A stretch of 64,000 nucleotides of DNA from Hydractinia symbiolongicarpus (lineage: Eukaryota; Cnidaria; Hydrozoa; Anthoathecata; Hydractiniidae). Both the position numbers and the translations under genes were made by a program. The stretch is from assembly GCF_029227915.1 (NCBI RefSeq), contig NC_079879.1:1860001-1924000 (forward strand), written 5' to 3'. Positions 51,043-62,317 of this stretch are shown piece by piece (position 1 is the stretch's first letter; each line of letters starts with the position of its first letter). The notes beneath the pieces are model-generated. The model was not told the DNA's origin. It worked only from the letters and a program-made list of their open reading frames with translations, and searched no databases.

Positions 51043-52905
51043 TTTCATTGACTTTCTAACAGTATCAGTCGGCTTGAGTTACAACGGTTGCGTCACATAT
51101 TCGTACTAACATGTATTTAGCGATATTTTTCTGATATTACTAGGTTGCATCGCTTTTAACAGTGAAACGATCGACTGTCAGACTTAATTGAACTGATGTT
51201 GGACTTTGACCTTATAAATGTGATAAATGGGGAATTGAACTCCAAGAAATAACATTCTTCTTAGTTTGAAATGATTGCTGGAACTCAGCGATTATACTGG
51301 GCGCTGTGGTAGCGCTTTAATAAAAAATTTAGATAAATATGTCATTTTGGACCTTGGGGCCAGTCGTAGTCGTTAGCGCGCGCTGAAGAAATACAGAGAG
51401 TTTCAAAAACTACATTTCATTGCCTTTCAAGCAGTATCAGTTCGCTTGAGTTACAACGGTTGCGTCACATAATCGTACCAACATGTATTTAGCGATATTT
51501 TTCTGATATTACTAGGTTGCATCGCTTTTAACATTGAAACGATTGCCTGTGGGACTTAATTGAACTGATTTTGGACTTTGACCTTATAAATATTATAAAT
51601 GAGGCAATTGGACTCCATGAAATAGCATTCTTCTTAATTTGACATGATTGCTGGAACTCAATGATTACACAGGGCGCTGTGGTAGCGATTTAATGAAAAA
51701 TTTAGAAAAATAAATCAGTTCTTATTGTGGGACCAATTCTAGCCGTTAACGCGCGCTATTAAAACACAGACAGTTACCAAAAATACATTTTATTAAAATT
51801 CTAACGGTACAAGTCCGTTTCAGTTACAACGGTTGAGTCACATATTCATGCCAACATGTATTTAGCGATATTTTTCTGATATTACTAGGTTGCATCGCTT
51901 TTAACAGTGAAACGATTGACTGTGGGACTTAATTGCACTGATTTTGGACTTTGACCTTATAAATGTGATAAATGAGCCAATTTGACTCCAAGAAACAACA
52001 TTCTTCTTAATCTGACATGATTGCTGGAACTCAGCGATTTCACAGTGTGCTGTGGTAGCGCCTTATTTAAAAATTTAGATTAGTATGTCATTTTGTACTG
52101 TGGGACCAATCCAAGCCCTTAGCACGTGCTGAAGAAATAGAGACAGTTTTAAAAACTACATTTCAGTGACTTTCTAACAGTATCAGTCGGCTTGAGTTAC
52201 AACGGTTGCGTCACATATTCGTACTAACATGTATTTAGCGATATTTTTCTGATATTACTAGGTTGCATTGCTTTTAACAGTGAAACGATCGACTGTCAGA
52301 CTTAATTGAACTGATGTTGGACTTTGACCTTATAAATGTGATAAATGGGGAATTGGACTCCAAGAAATAACATTCTTCTTAGTTTGAAATGATTGCTGGA
52401 ACTCAGCGATTACACTGGGCGCTGTGGTAGCGCTTTAATAAAAAATTTAGATAAATATGTCATTTTGGACCTTGGGGCCAGTCGTAGTCGTTAGCGCGCG
52501 CTGAAGAAATACAGAGAGTTTCAAAAACTACATTTCATTGCCTTTCAAGCAGTATCAGTTCACTTGAGTTACAACAGTTGCGTCACATAATCGTACCAAT
52601 ATGTATTTAGCGATATTTTTCTGATATTACTAGGTTGCATCGCTTTTAACATTGAAACGATTGCCTGTGGGACTTAATTGAACTGATTTTGGACTTTGAC
52701 CTTATAAATATTATAAATGAGGCAATTGGACTCCATGAAATAACATTCTTCTTAATTTGACATGATTGCTGGAACTCAATGATTACACAGGGCGCTGTGG
52801 TAGCGATTTAATGAAATATTTAGAAAAATAAATCAGTTCTTATTGTGGGACCAATTCTAGCCGTTAACGCGCGCTATTAAAACAGAGACAGTTACCAAAA
52901 ATACA
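51030..52905 (+). repeat. Trimer tandem duplication, 1118-bp spacing
   Basis: GGACCTTGGGGCC (51349 and 52467), GGGGAATTG and TTTAGAAAAATAAATCAG recur 1118 bp apart. The order is F, then G, then E. Copy 1 is about 51030-51790 plus its following arm and copy 2 about 52148-52905; the second is more diverged at its right end (CTGACGGTATAAG). Confidence 0.78.
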
Positions 52906-53669
52906 TTTTATTGAAATTCTGACGGTATAAGTCCGTTTGAGTTACAACGGTTGAGTCACCTATCCATACCAACATGTATTTAGCTATATTTTTCTGATAA
53001 TGCTAGGTTGCATCGCTTTTAACAGTGAAACGATTGAGTGTGGGATTTAATTGAACTGATTTTGGACTTTGACCTTATAAATGTTATAAATGAGGCAATT
53101 GGACTCCAATAAATAGCATTCTTCTTAATTTGACATGATTGTCGGAACTCAGCGATTACACTAGCCGCTTAGGTAGCGCTTTAATGAAGAATTTAGATAA
53201 TTATGTCATTTTGTACTATAGGACCAATCCTAGCCGTTAACGCGCGCTGAGAAAACATAGACAGTTTCCAAAACTGCGTTTCATAGATTTTCTAACGGTA
53301 TAAGTCCGTTTCAGTTACAACGGTTGCGTCACACATTCGTACTAACATGTCTTTAGCGATATTTTTGTGATATTACTAGGTTGCATCGCTTTTAACAGTA
53401 AAACCATCGACTGTGAGACTTATTTGAACTGATGTTGGACTTTGACCTTATAAATGTGATAAATGGGGCAATTGGACTCCAAGAAATAACATTCTTCTTA
53501 GTTTGAAATGATTGCTGGAACTCAATGATTACACAGGGCGCTGTGGTAGCGGTTTAATGAAAAATTTAGAAAAATAAATCAGTTCTTATTGTGGGACCAA
53601 TTCTAGCCGTTAACGCACGCTATTAAAACAGAGACAGTTACCAAAAATGAATTTTATTAAAATTCTAAC

Positions 53670-53680
53670 GGTTCAAATCC
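53670..53680 (+). promoter_or_regulatory. B-box-like sequence GGTTCAAATCC in an E-type arm
   Basis: GGTTCAAATCC fits the RNA polymerase III B box (GGTTCRANNCC) and sits in a 5-bp stem with a 7-nt loop (AACGG, TTCAAAT, CCGTT), which is the shape of a tRNA T arm. Most monomers have GGTATAACTCC or GGTACAAGTCC at this place, so the full match is one copy among many. No convincing A box was found upstream. It may be chance or a trace of a tRNA-derived ancestor. Confidence 0.25.
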
Positions 53681-53953
53681 GTTTCAGTTACAACGGTTGA
53701 GTCACATATTCATACCAACATGTATTTAGCGATATTTTTCTGATATTACTAGGTTGCATCGCTTTTAACAGTAAAGCGATTGACTGTGGGACTTAATTGC
53801 ACTGATTTTGGACTTTGACCTTATAAATGTGATAAATGAGCCAATTTGACTCCAAGAAACAACATTCTTCTTAATATGACATGATTGCTGGAACTCCGCG
53901 ATTTCACAGAGTGCTGTGGTTGCGCGTTATTTAAAAATTTAGATAAATATGTC

Positions 53954-53968
53954 TTTGTGACCCGGGGG
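53954..53968 (+). repeat. G15 homopolymer in the GC-box slot
   Basis: CCC (53951-53953) is followed by fifteen consecutive G and then CAGTCGTAG. It lies exactly in the slot that elsewhere holds GGCCCGAGGGGCC-type boxes, so it looks like expansion of the box's G run. The next monomer has a six-G version at 54345-54350. Length could be imprecise, because such runs are hard to sequence. A minus-strand open frame (53821-54024) reads through it only because the tract is stop-free. Confidence 0.85.
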
Positions 53969-54339
53969 GGGGGGGGGGCAGTCGTAGTGGTTAGCGCGCG
54001 CTGAAGAAATAGAGACAGCTTCAAAAACTACATTTCATTGCCTTTCTAACGGTATAAGTCCGTTTCAGTTACAACGGTTGCGTCACATATTCGTACCAAC
54101 ATGTATTTAGCGATATTTTTCTGATATTACTAGGTTGCATCGCTTTTAACAGTGAAACGATCGACTGTGAGACTTAGTTGAACTGATTTTGGACTTTGAC
54201 CTTATAATTGTGATGAATGAGGCAATTGGACTCCAAGAAATAACATTCTTCTTAGTTTGAAATGATTGCTGGAACTCAGCGATTACACTGGGCGCTGTGG
54301 CAGTGCTTTAATGAAAAATTTAGATAAATATGTCTTTTT

Positions 54340-54500
54340 GACCAGGGGGGCCAGTCGTAGTCGTTAGCGCGCGCTAAAGAAATAGAGATAGTTTCAAAAA
54401 CTACATATCATTGCCTTTCAAGCAGTATAAGTCTTCTTGATTTGACATGATTGCTGGAACTCAGTGATTACACAGGGCGCTGTGGTAGCGCTTTAATGAA
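54340..54500 (+). repeat. Truncated monomer lacking the core
   Basis: Near 54434 a D/G-type arm (CAAGCAGTATAAGTC) is joined directly to TTCTTGATTTGACATG of the next half. The neighbouring cores are at 54109 and 54657, 548 bp apart where 746 would be expected, so about 198 bp including one core is missing. This deletion is independent of the one at 27633. Confidence 0.82.
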
Positions 54501-54656
54501 AAATTTAGATAAATAAATTAGTTTTTACTGTGGGACCAATCCTAGCCGTTAACGCGCGCTGAGAAAACATAGACAGTTTCCAAAACTACATTTCTTTGAA
54601 TTTCTAACGGTATAAGTCCGTTTCAGTTACAACGGTTGCGTCACATAATCGTACCA

Positions 54657-56144
54657 ATATGTATTTAGCGATATTTTCTGATATTACTAGGTTGCATCGC
54701 TTTTAACAGTGAAGCGATCGCCTGTGAGACTTAATTGAACTGATTTTGGACTTTAACCTAATAAATGTGATAAATGAAGCAATTGGACTCCAAGAAATAA
54801 CATTCTTCATAGTTTGAAATGATTGCTGGAACTCAGCGATTACACTGGGCGCTGTGGTAGCGCTTTAATGAAAAATTTAGATAAATATGTCATATTGGCC
54901 CGAGGGGCCAGTGGTAGTCCTTAGCGCGCGCTGAAGAAATAGAGACAGTTTCGAAAACTACATTTCATTGGCTTTCAAGCAGCATCGGTCCGCTTGAGTT
55001 CCAACGGTTGCGTCACATATTCGTACCAACATGTATTTAGCGATATTTTTCTGATATTATTAGGTTGCATCGCTTTTAACAGTGAAACGATCGACTGTGA
55101 GACTTAATTGAACTGATTTTGGACTTTGACCTTATAAATGTGAAAAATGAGGCAATTGGACTCCAAGAAATAACATTCTTCTTAGTTTGAAATGATTGCT
55201 GGAACTCCGCGATTACACTGGGCGATGTGGTAGCGCTTTAATGAAAAATTTAGATAAATATGCCATTTTGGCCCGGGGGCTAGTCGTAGTCGTTATCGCG
55301 CGCGTAAGAAATAGAGACAGTTTCCAAAACTACATTTCATTGCCTTTCAAGAAGTATCAGTCCGTTTGAGTTGCAACGGTTGCGTCACATATTCGTACCA
55401 ACATGTATTTAGCGATATTTTCTGATACTACTTGGTTGAATCGCTTTTAACAGTGAAGCGATCGCCTGTGAGACTTAATTGAACTGATTTTGGACTTTAA
55501 CCTAATAAATGTGATAAATGAAGCAATTGGACTCCAAGAAATAACATTCTTCATAGTTTGAAATGATTGCTGGAACTCAGCGATTACACTGGGCGCTGTT
55601 GTAGCGCTTTAATGAAAAATTTAGATAAATATGTCATTTTGGCCCGAGGGGCCAGTGGTAGTCCTTAGCGCGCGCTGAAGAAATAGAGACAGTTTCGAAA
55701 ACTACATTTCATTGGCTTTCAAGCAGCATCAGTCCGCTTGAGTTCCAACGGTTGCGTCACATATTCGTACCAACATGTATTTAGCGATATTTTTCTGATA
55801 TTATTAGGTTGCATCGCTTTTAACAGTGAAACGATCGACTGTGAGACTTAATTGAACTGATTTTGGACTTTGACCTTATAAATGTGATAAATGAGGCAAT
55901 TGGACTCCAAGAAATAACATTCTTCTTAGTTTGAAATGATTGCTGGAACTCCGCGATTACACTGGGCGATGTGGTAGCGCTTTAATGAAAAATTTAGATA
56001 AATATGCCATTTTGGCCCGGGGGCCAGTCGTAGTCGTTATCGCGCGCGTAAGAAATAGAGACAGTTTCCAAAACTACATTTCATTGCCTTTCAAGAAGTA
56101 TCAGTCCGTTTAAGTTGCAACGGTTGCGTCACATATTCGTACCA
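54657..56144 (+). repeat. Dimer tandem duplication, 744-bp spacing
   Basis: Copies 54657-55400 and 55401-56144. Shared private variants: GCGATATTTTCTG with one T lost, GAAGCGATCGCCTGTGAG, ACTTTAACCTAATAAATG and the unusual CGCGCGTAAGAA (CGCGTAAGAA at 55301 and 56045). Each copy has one GGCCCGAGGGGCC and one GGCCCGGGGGC(C) box. Confidence 0.87.
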
Positions 56145-56199
56145 ACATGTATTTAGCGATATTTTTCTGATACTACTAGGTTTCATCGCTTTTAACAGT

Positions 56200-58090
56200 G
56201 AAACGATTGACTGTGGGACTTAATTGAACTGATTTTGGACTTTGATCTTATAAATATAATAAATGGGGCAATTGGACTTCAAGAAAAAGCATTCTTCTTA
56301 ATTTGACATGATTGCTGGAACTCAGCGATTACACTAGCCGCTGTGGTAGCGATTTAATGAAGAATTTAGATAAATATGTCATTTTGTACTAAAGGACCAA
56401 TCCTAGCCGTTAACGCGCGCTGAGAAAAAATAGACAGTTTCCAAAACTACATTTCATTGATTTTCTAACGGTATAAGTCCGTTTCAGTTACAACGGTTGC
56501 GTCACATATTCGTACCAACATGTACTTAGCGATATTTTTCTGATATTACTAGGTTGCATCGCTTTTAACAGTGAAGCGATTGACTGTGGGACGTAATTGC
56601 ACTGATTTTGGACTTTGACCTTATAAATGTGATAAATGAGGAAATCGGACTCCAAGAAATAACATTCTTCTTAGTTTGAAATGATTGCTGGAACTCAGCG
56701 ATTACACTGGGCGCTGTGGTAGCGCTTTAATGAAAAATTTAGATAAATATGTCATTTTGGCCCGAGGGACCAGTCGTAGTCGTTAGCGCGGGCTGAAGAA
56801 ATAGAGACTGTTTCAAAAACTACATTTCATTGCCTTTCAAGCAGTATCAGTCCGCTTGAGTTCCAACGGTTGCGTCACATATTCGTACCAACATGTAATT
56901 AGCGATATTGTTCTGATATCACTAGGTTGCATCACTTTTAAGAGTGAAAAGATTGACTGTGAGACTTAATTGAACTGATATTGGACTTTGACCTTATAAA
57001 TATTATAAATGGGGCAATTGGTCTCCAAGAAAAAGCATTCTTCTTAATTTGACATGATTGCTGGAACTCAGCGATTACACTAGCCGCTGTGGTAGCGCTT
57101 TAATGAAGAATTTAGATAAATATGTCATTTTGTACTATAGGACCAATCCTAGCCGTTAATGCGCGCTGAGAAAATATAGACAGTTTCCAAAACTACATTT
57201 CATTGATTTTCTAACGGTATAAGTCCGTTTCGGTTACAACGGTTGCGTCACATATTCGTACCAACATGTACTTAGCGATATTTTTCTGATATTACTAGGT
57301 TGCATCGCTTTTAACAGTGAAGCGATTGACTGTGGGACTTAATTGCACTGATTTTGGACTTTGACCTTATAAATGTGATAAATGAGGAAATTGGACTTCA
57401 AAAAATAACATTCTTCTTAGTTTGAAATGATTGCTGGAACTAAGCAATTACACTGGGCGCTGTGGTAGCGCTTTAATAAAAAATTTAGATAAATATGTCA
57501 TTTTGGCCCAAGGGGCCAGTCGTAGTCGTTAGCGCGCGCTGAAGAAATAGAGACTGTTTCAAAAACTATATTTCATTGCCTTTCAAGCAGTATCAGTCCG
57601 CTTGAGTTCCAACGGTTGCGTCACATATTCGTACCAACATGTAATTAGCGATATTTTTCTGTCATTTCTAGGTTGCAATAATTTTAACAGGGAAAAGATT
57701 GACTGTGGGACTTAATTGAACTGATTTTGGACTTTGACCTTATAAATATTATAAATGAGGCAATTGGACTCCAAGAAAAAGCATTCTTCTTAATTTGACA
57801 TGATTGCTGGAACTCAGCGATTACACTAGCCGCTGCGGTAGCGCTTTAATGAAGAATTTAGATAAATATTTCATTTTGTACTATAGGACCAATCCTAGCC
57901 GTTAACGCGCGCTGAGAAAACATAGACAGTTTCCAAAACTACATTTCATTGATTTTCTAACGGTATAAGTCCGTTTCAGTTACAACGGTTGCGTCACTTG
58001 TTCGTACCAACGTGTATTTAGCGATATTTTTCTGATATTACTAGGTTGCATTGCTTTTAACAGTGAAGCGATTGACTGTAGGACTTAATT
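56200..58090 (+). repeat. Dimer period, 746 bp, about 2.5 copies
   Basis: TACTAAAGGACC at 56387, TACTATAGGACC at 57133 and 57879 are each 746 bp apart, alternating with GC-box arms at 56759 and 57505. The order H-G is kept. The third copy diverges after about 58000 (CACTTGTTCGTACC). Confidence 0.8.
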
Positions 58091-58369
58091 GCACTGATTT
58101 TGGACTTTGACCTTATAAATGTGACAAATGATCCAATTTGACTCCAAGAATCAACATTCTTCTTAATCTGGCATGATTGCTGGAACTCAGCGATTTCACA
58201 GGGTGCTGTTGTAGCGCGTTCTTTAAAAATTTAGATTAGTATGTCATTTTGTACTGTGGGACAAATCGTAGCCCTTAGGACGCGCTGGAAGAGTAGAGAC
58301 AGTTTCAAAAACTACATTTCATTGACTTTCTAACAGTATCAGTCGGCTTGAGTTACAACGGTTGCGTCA

Positions 58370-58400
58370 CATATTCGTACCAGTGATATTTTTCTGATAT
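58370..58400 (+). repeat. Core with an 11-bp net deletion (copy 1)
   Basis: The normal run from CGTACCA to GATATTTTT contains thirteen bases that include ATGTATTTAGC; here only GT remains, so the reading is CGTACCAGTGATATTTTT. It is among the few clear lesions in the otherwise conserved core. The identical lesion is seen at 59851-59871. Confidence 0.85.
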
Positions 58401-59850
58401 TACTAGGTTGCATCGCTTTTAAAAGTGAAGCGTTCGACTGTGGGACTTAATTGAACTGATTTTGGACCTTGACCTTATAAATATTATAAATCAGGCAATT
58501 GGACTCCAAGAAATATCATTTTTCTTAATTTGACATGATTGCTGGAACTCAGCGATTACACTGGCCGCTGTGGTAGCGCTTTAATAAAGAATTTAGATAA
58601 ATATTTTATTTTGTACTATAGGACCAATCCTAGCCGTTAACGCGCGCTGAGAAAACATAGACAGTTTCCAAAACTACATTTCATTGATTTTCTAACGGTA
58701 TAAGTCCGTTTCAGTTACAACGGTTGCGTCACATATTCGTACCAACATGTATTTAGCGATATTTTTCTGATATTACTAGGTTGCATTGCTTTTAACAGTG
58801 AAGCGATTGACTGTGGGACTTAATTGCATTGATTTTGGACTTTGACCTTATAAATGTGACAAATGATCCAATTTTACTCCAAGAATCAACATTCTTCTTA
58901 ATCTGACATGATTGCTGGAACTCAGCAATTTCACAGGGAGCTGTGGTAGCGCGTTATTTAAAAATTTGGATTATTATGTCATTTTGTACTGTGGGACCAA
59001 TCGTAGCCCTTAGCACTCGCTGAAGAAATTGAGACAGTTTCAAAAACTACATTTCATTGACTTTCTAACAGTATCAGTCGGCTTGAGTTTCAACGGTTGC
59101 GTCACATATTCGTACCAACATGTATTTAGCGATATTTTTCTGATATTACTAGGTTGCATCGCTTTTAACAGTGAAGCGATTGACTGTGGGACTTAATTGC
59201 ACTGATTTTGGACTTTGACCTTATAAATGTGATAAATGAGGAAATTGGACTCCAAGAAATAACATTCTTCTTAGTTTGAAATGATTGCTGGAACTCAGCG
59301 ATTACACTGGGCGCTTTGGTAGCGCTTTAATGAAAAATTTAGATAAATATGTCATTTTGGCCCGAGGGACCAGTCGTAGTCGTTAGCGCGGGCTGAGAAA
59401 ACATAGACAGTTTCCAAAACTGCATTTCATTGATTTTCTAACGGTATAAGTCCGTTTCAGTTACAACGGTTGCGTCACTTATTCGTACCAACGTGTATTT
59501 AGCGATATTTTTCTGATATTACTAGGTTGCATTGCTTTTAACAGTGAAGCGATTGACTGTGGGACTTAATTGCACTGATTTTGGACTTCGACCTTATAAA
59601 TGTGACAAATGATCCAATTTGACTCCAAGAATCAACATTCTTCTTAATCTGGCATGATTGCTGGAACTCAGCGATTTCACAGGGTGCTGTGGTAGCGCGT
59701 TCTTTAAAAATTTAGATTAGTATGTCATTTTGTACTGTGGGACCAATCCTAGCCCTTAGGACGCGCTGGAAGAGTAGAGACAGTTTCAAAAACTACATTT
59801 CATTGACTTTCTAACAGTATCAGTCGGCTTGAGTTACAACGGTTGCGTCA

Positions 59851-59871
59851 CATATTCGTACCAGTGATATG
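59851..59871 (+). repeat. Core with an 11-bp net deletion (copy 2)
   Basis: Same lesion as at 58370-58400, reading CGTACCAGTGATATG; one further base differs (GTTTCTG for TTTTCTG). Amplification by the 1481-bp event copied the defect. Confidence 0.85.
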
Positions 59872-60080
59872 TTTCTGATATTACTAGGTTGCATCGCTTT
59901 TAAAAGTGAAGCGTTCGACTGTGGGACTTAATTGAACTGATTTTGGACCTTGACCTTATAAATATTATAAATCAGGCAATTGGACTCCAAGAAATATCAT
60001 TCTTCTTAATTTGACATGATTGCTGGAACTCAGCGATTACACTGGCCGCTGTGGTAGCGCTTTAATAAAGAATTTAGATA

Positions 60081-62317
60081 AGTATGTCATTTTGTACTGT
60101 GGGACCAATCCTAGCCGTTAACGCGCGCTGAGAAAACATAGACAGCTTCCAAAACCACATTTCATTGCTTTTCTAACGGTATATGTCCGTTTGAGTTACA
60201 GCGGTTGCGTCACATATTTGTACCAACATGTATTTAGCGATATTTTTCTGATATTACTAGGCTGCATCGCTTTTAACAGTGAAGCGATTGACTGTGGGAC
60301 TTAATTGCACTGATTTTGGACTTTGACCTTATAAATGTGATAAATGAGGAAATTGGACTCCAAGAAATAACATTCTTCTTAGTTTGAAATGATTGCTGGA
60401 ACTCAGCGATTACACTGGCGCTTTGGTAGCGCTTTAATGAAAAATTTAGATAAATATGTCATTTTGGCCCGAGGGACCAGTCGTAGTCGTTAGCGCGGGC
60501 TAAAGAAATAGAGACTGTTTCAAAAACTACATTTCATTGCCTTTTAAGCAGTATCAGTCCGCTTAAGTTCCAACGGTTGCGTCGCATATTCGTACCAACA
60601 TGTAATTAGCGATATTTTTCTGATATCACTAGGTTGCATCACTTTTAACAGTGAAAAGATTGACTGTGAGACTTAATTGAACTGATATTGGACTTTGACC
60701 TTTTAAATATTATAAATGGGGCAATTGGTCTCCAAGAAAAAGCATTCTTCTTAATTTGACATGATTGCTGGAACTCAGCGATTACACTAGCCGCTGTGGT
60801 AGCGCTTTAATGAAGAATTTAGATAAATATGTCATTTTGTACTATAGGACCAATCCTAGCCGTTAATGCGCGCTGAGAAAACATAGACAGTTTCCAAAAC
60901 TACATTTCATTGATTTTCTAACGGTATAAGTCCGTTTCAGTTACAACGGTTGCGTCACATATTCGTACCAACATGTACTTAGCGATATTTTTCTGATATT
61001 ACTAGGTTGTATCGCTTTTAACATTGAAGCGATTGACTGTGGGACTTAATTGCACTGATTTTGGACTTTGACCTTGTAAATGTGATAAATGAGGAAATTG
61101 GACTCCAAAAAATAACATTCTTCTTAGTTTGAAATGATTGCTGGAACTCAGCGATTACACTGGGCGCTGTGGTAGCGCTTTAATAAAAAATTTAGATAAA
61201 TATGTCATTTTGGCGCGAGGGGCCAGTCGTAGTCGTTAGCGCGCGCTGAAGAAATAGAGACTGTTTCAAAAACTACATTTCATTACCTTTCAAGCAGTAT
61301 CAGTCCGCTTGAGTTCCAACGGTTGCGTCACATATTCGTACCAACATGTAATTAGCGATATTTTTCTGTCATTACTAGGTTGCATTACTTTTCACAGGAA
61401 AAAGATTGACTGTGGGACTTAATTGAACTGATTTTGGACTTTGACCTTATAAATATTATAAATGAGGCAATTGGACTCCAAGAAAAAGCATTCTTCTTAA
61501 TTTGACATGATTGCTGAAACTCAGCGATTACACTAGCCGCTGCGGTAGCGCTTTAATGAAGAATTTAGATAAATATTTCATTTTGCACTATAGGACCAAT
61601 CCTAGCCGTTAACGCGCGCTGAGAAAACATAGACAGTTTCCAAAACTACATTTCATTGATTTTCTAACGGTATATGTCCGTTTCAGTTACAACGGTTGCG
61701 TCACATATTCGTACCAACATGTATTTAGCGATATTTTTCTGATATTACTAGGTTGCATTGCTTTTAACAGTGAAGCGATTGACTGTGGGACTTCATTGCA
61801 CTGATTTTGGACTTTGACCTTATAAATGTGACAAATGATCCAATTTTACTCCAAGAATCAACATTCTTCTTAATCTGACATGATTGCTGGAACTCAGCGA
61901 TTTCACAGGGAGCTGTGGTAGCGCGTTATTTAAAAATTTAGATTATTATGTCATTTTGTACTGTGGGACCAATCGTAGCCCTTAGCACTCGCTGAAGAAA
62001 TTGAGACAGTTTCAAAAACTACATTTCATTGACTTTCTAACAGTATCAGTCGGCTTGAGTTTCAACGGTTGCGTCACATATTCGTACCAACATGTATTTA
62101 GCGATATTTTTCTGATATTACTAGGTTGCATCGCTTTTAACAGTGAAGCGATTGACTGTGGGACTTAATTGCACTGATTTTGGACTTTGACCTTATAAAT
62201 GTGATAAATGAGGGAATTGGACTCCAAGAAATAACATTCTTCTTAGTTTGAAATGATTGCTGGAACTCAGCGATTACACTGGGCGCTTTGGTAGCGCTTT
62301 AATGAAAAATTTAGATA
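60081..62317 (+). repeat. Higher-order block IV, copy 1 (2237 bp, six monomers)
   Basis: GCTGCATCGC, a private core change, is at 60261 and 62498; AGTATGTCAT is at 60081 and 62318. The unit holds an A/H-like arm, GC-box arms (60466, 61212), H arms and an F-like arm with TTAGCACTCGCTGAAG. Confidence 0.9.

Larger units (their letters stand above)
57940..60080 (+). repeat. Segmental duplication, 1481-bp spacing
   Basis: CGTGTATTTA at 58011 and 59492 and the damaged core CAGTGATAT at 58381 and 59862 are 1481 bp apart, equal to four monomers less 11 bp; the damaged core itself accounts for the 11 bp. Copies run about 57940-58600 and 59420-60080. Confidence 0.84.

Noticed and set aside
53670-53680. 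A functional tRNA gene at the B-box-like site
   Set aside because: There is no A box, acceptor stem or anticodon arm at suitable spacing; only the T-arm-like part is present.
53821-54024. Minus-strand open reading frame of 67 codons with a run of prolines
   Set aside because: The prolines come from the complement of the G15 tract, and the rest is satellite. Sister monomers do not keep the frame open, so it is not a gene.
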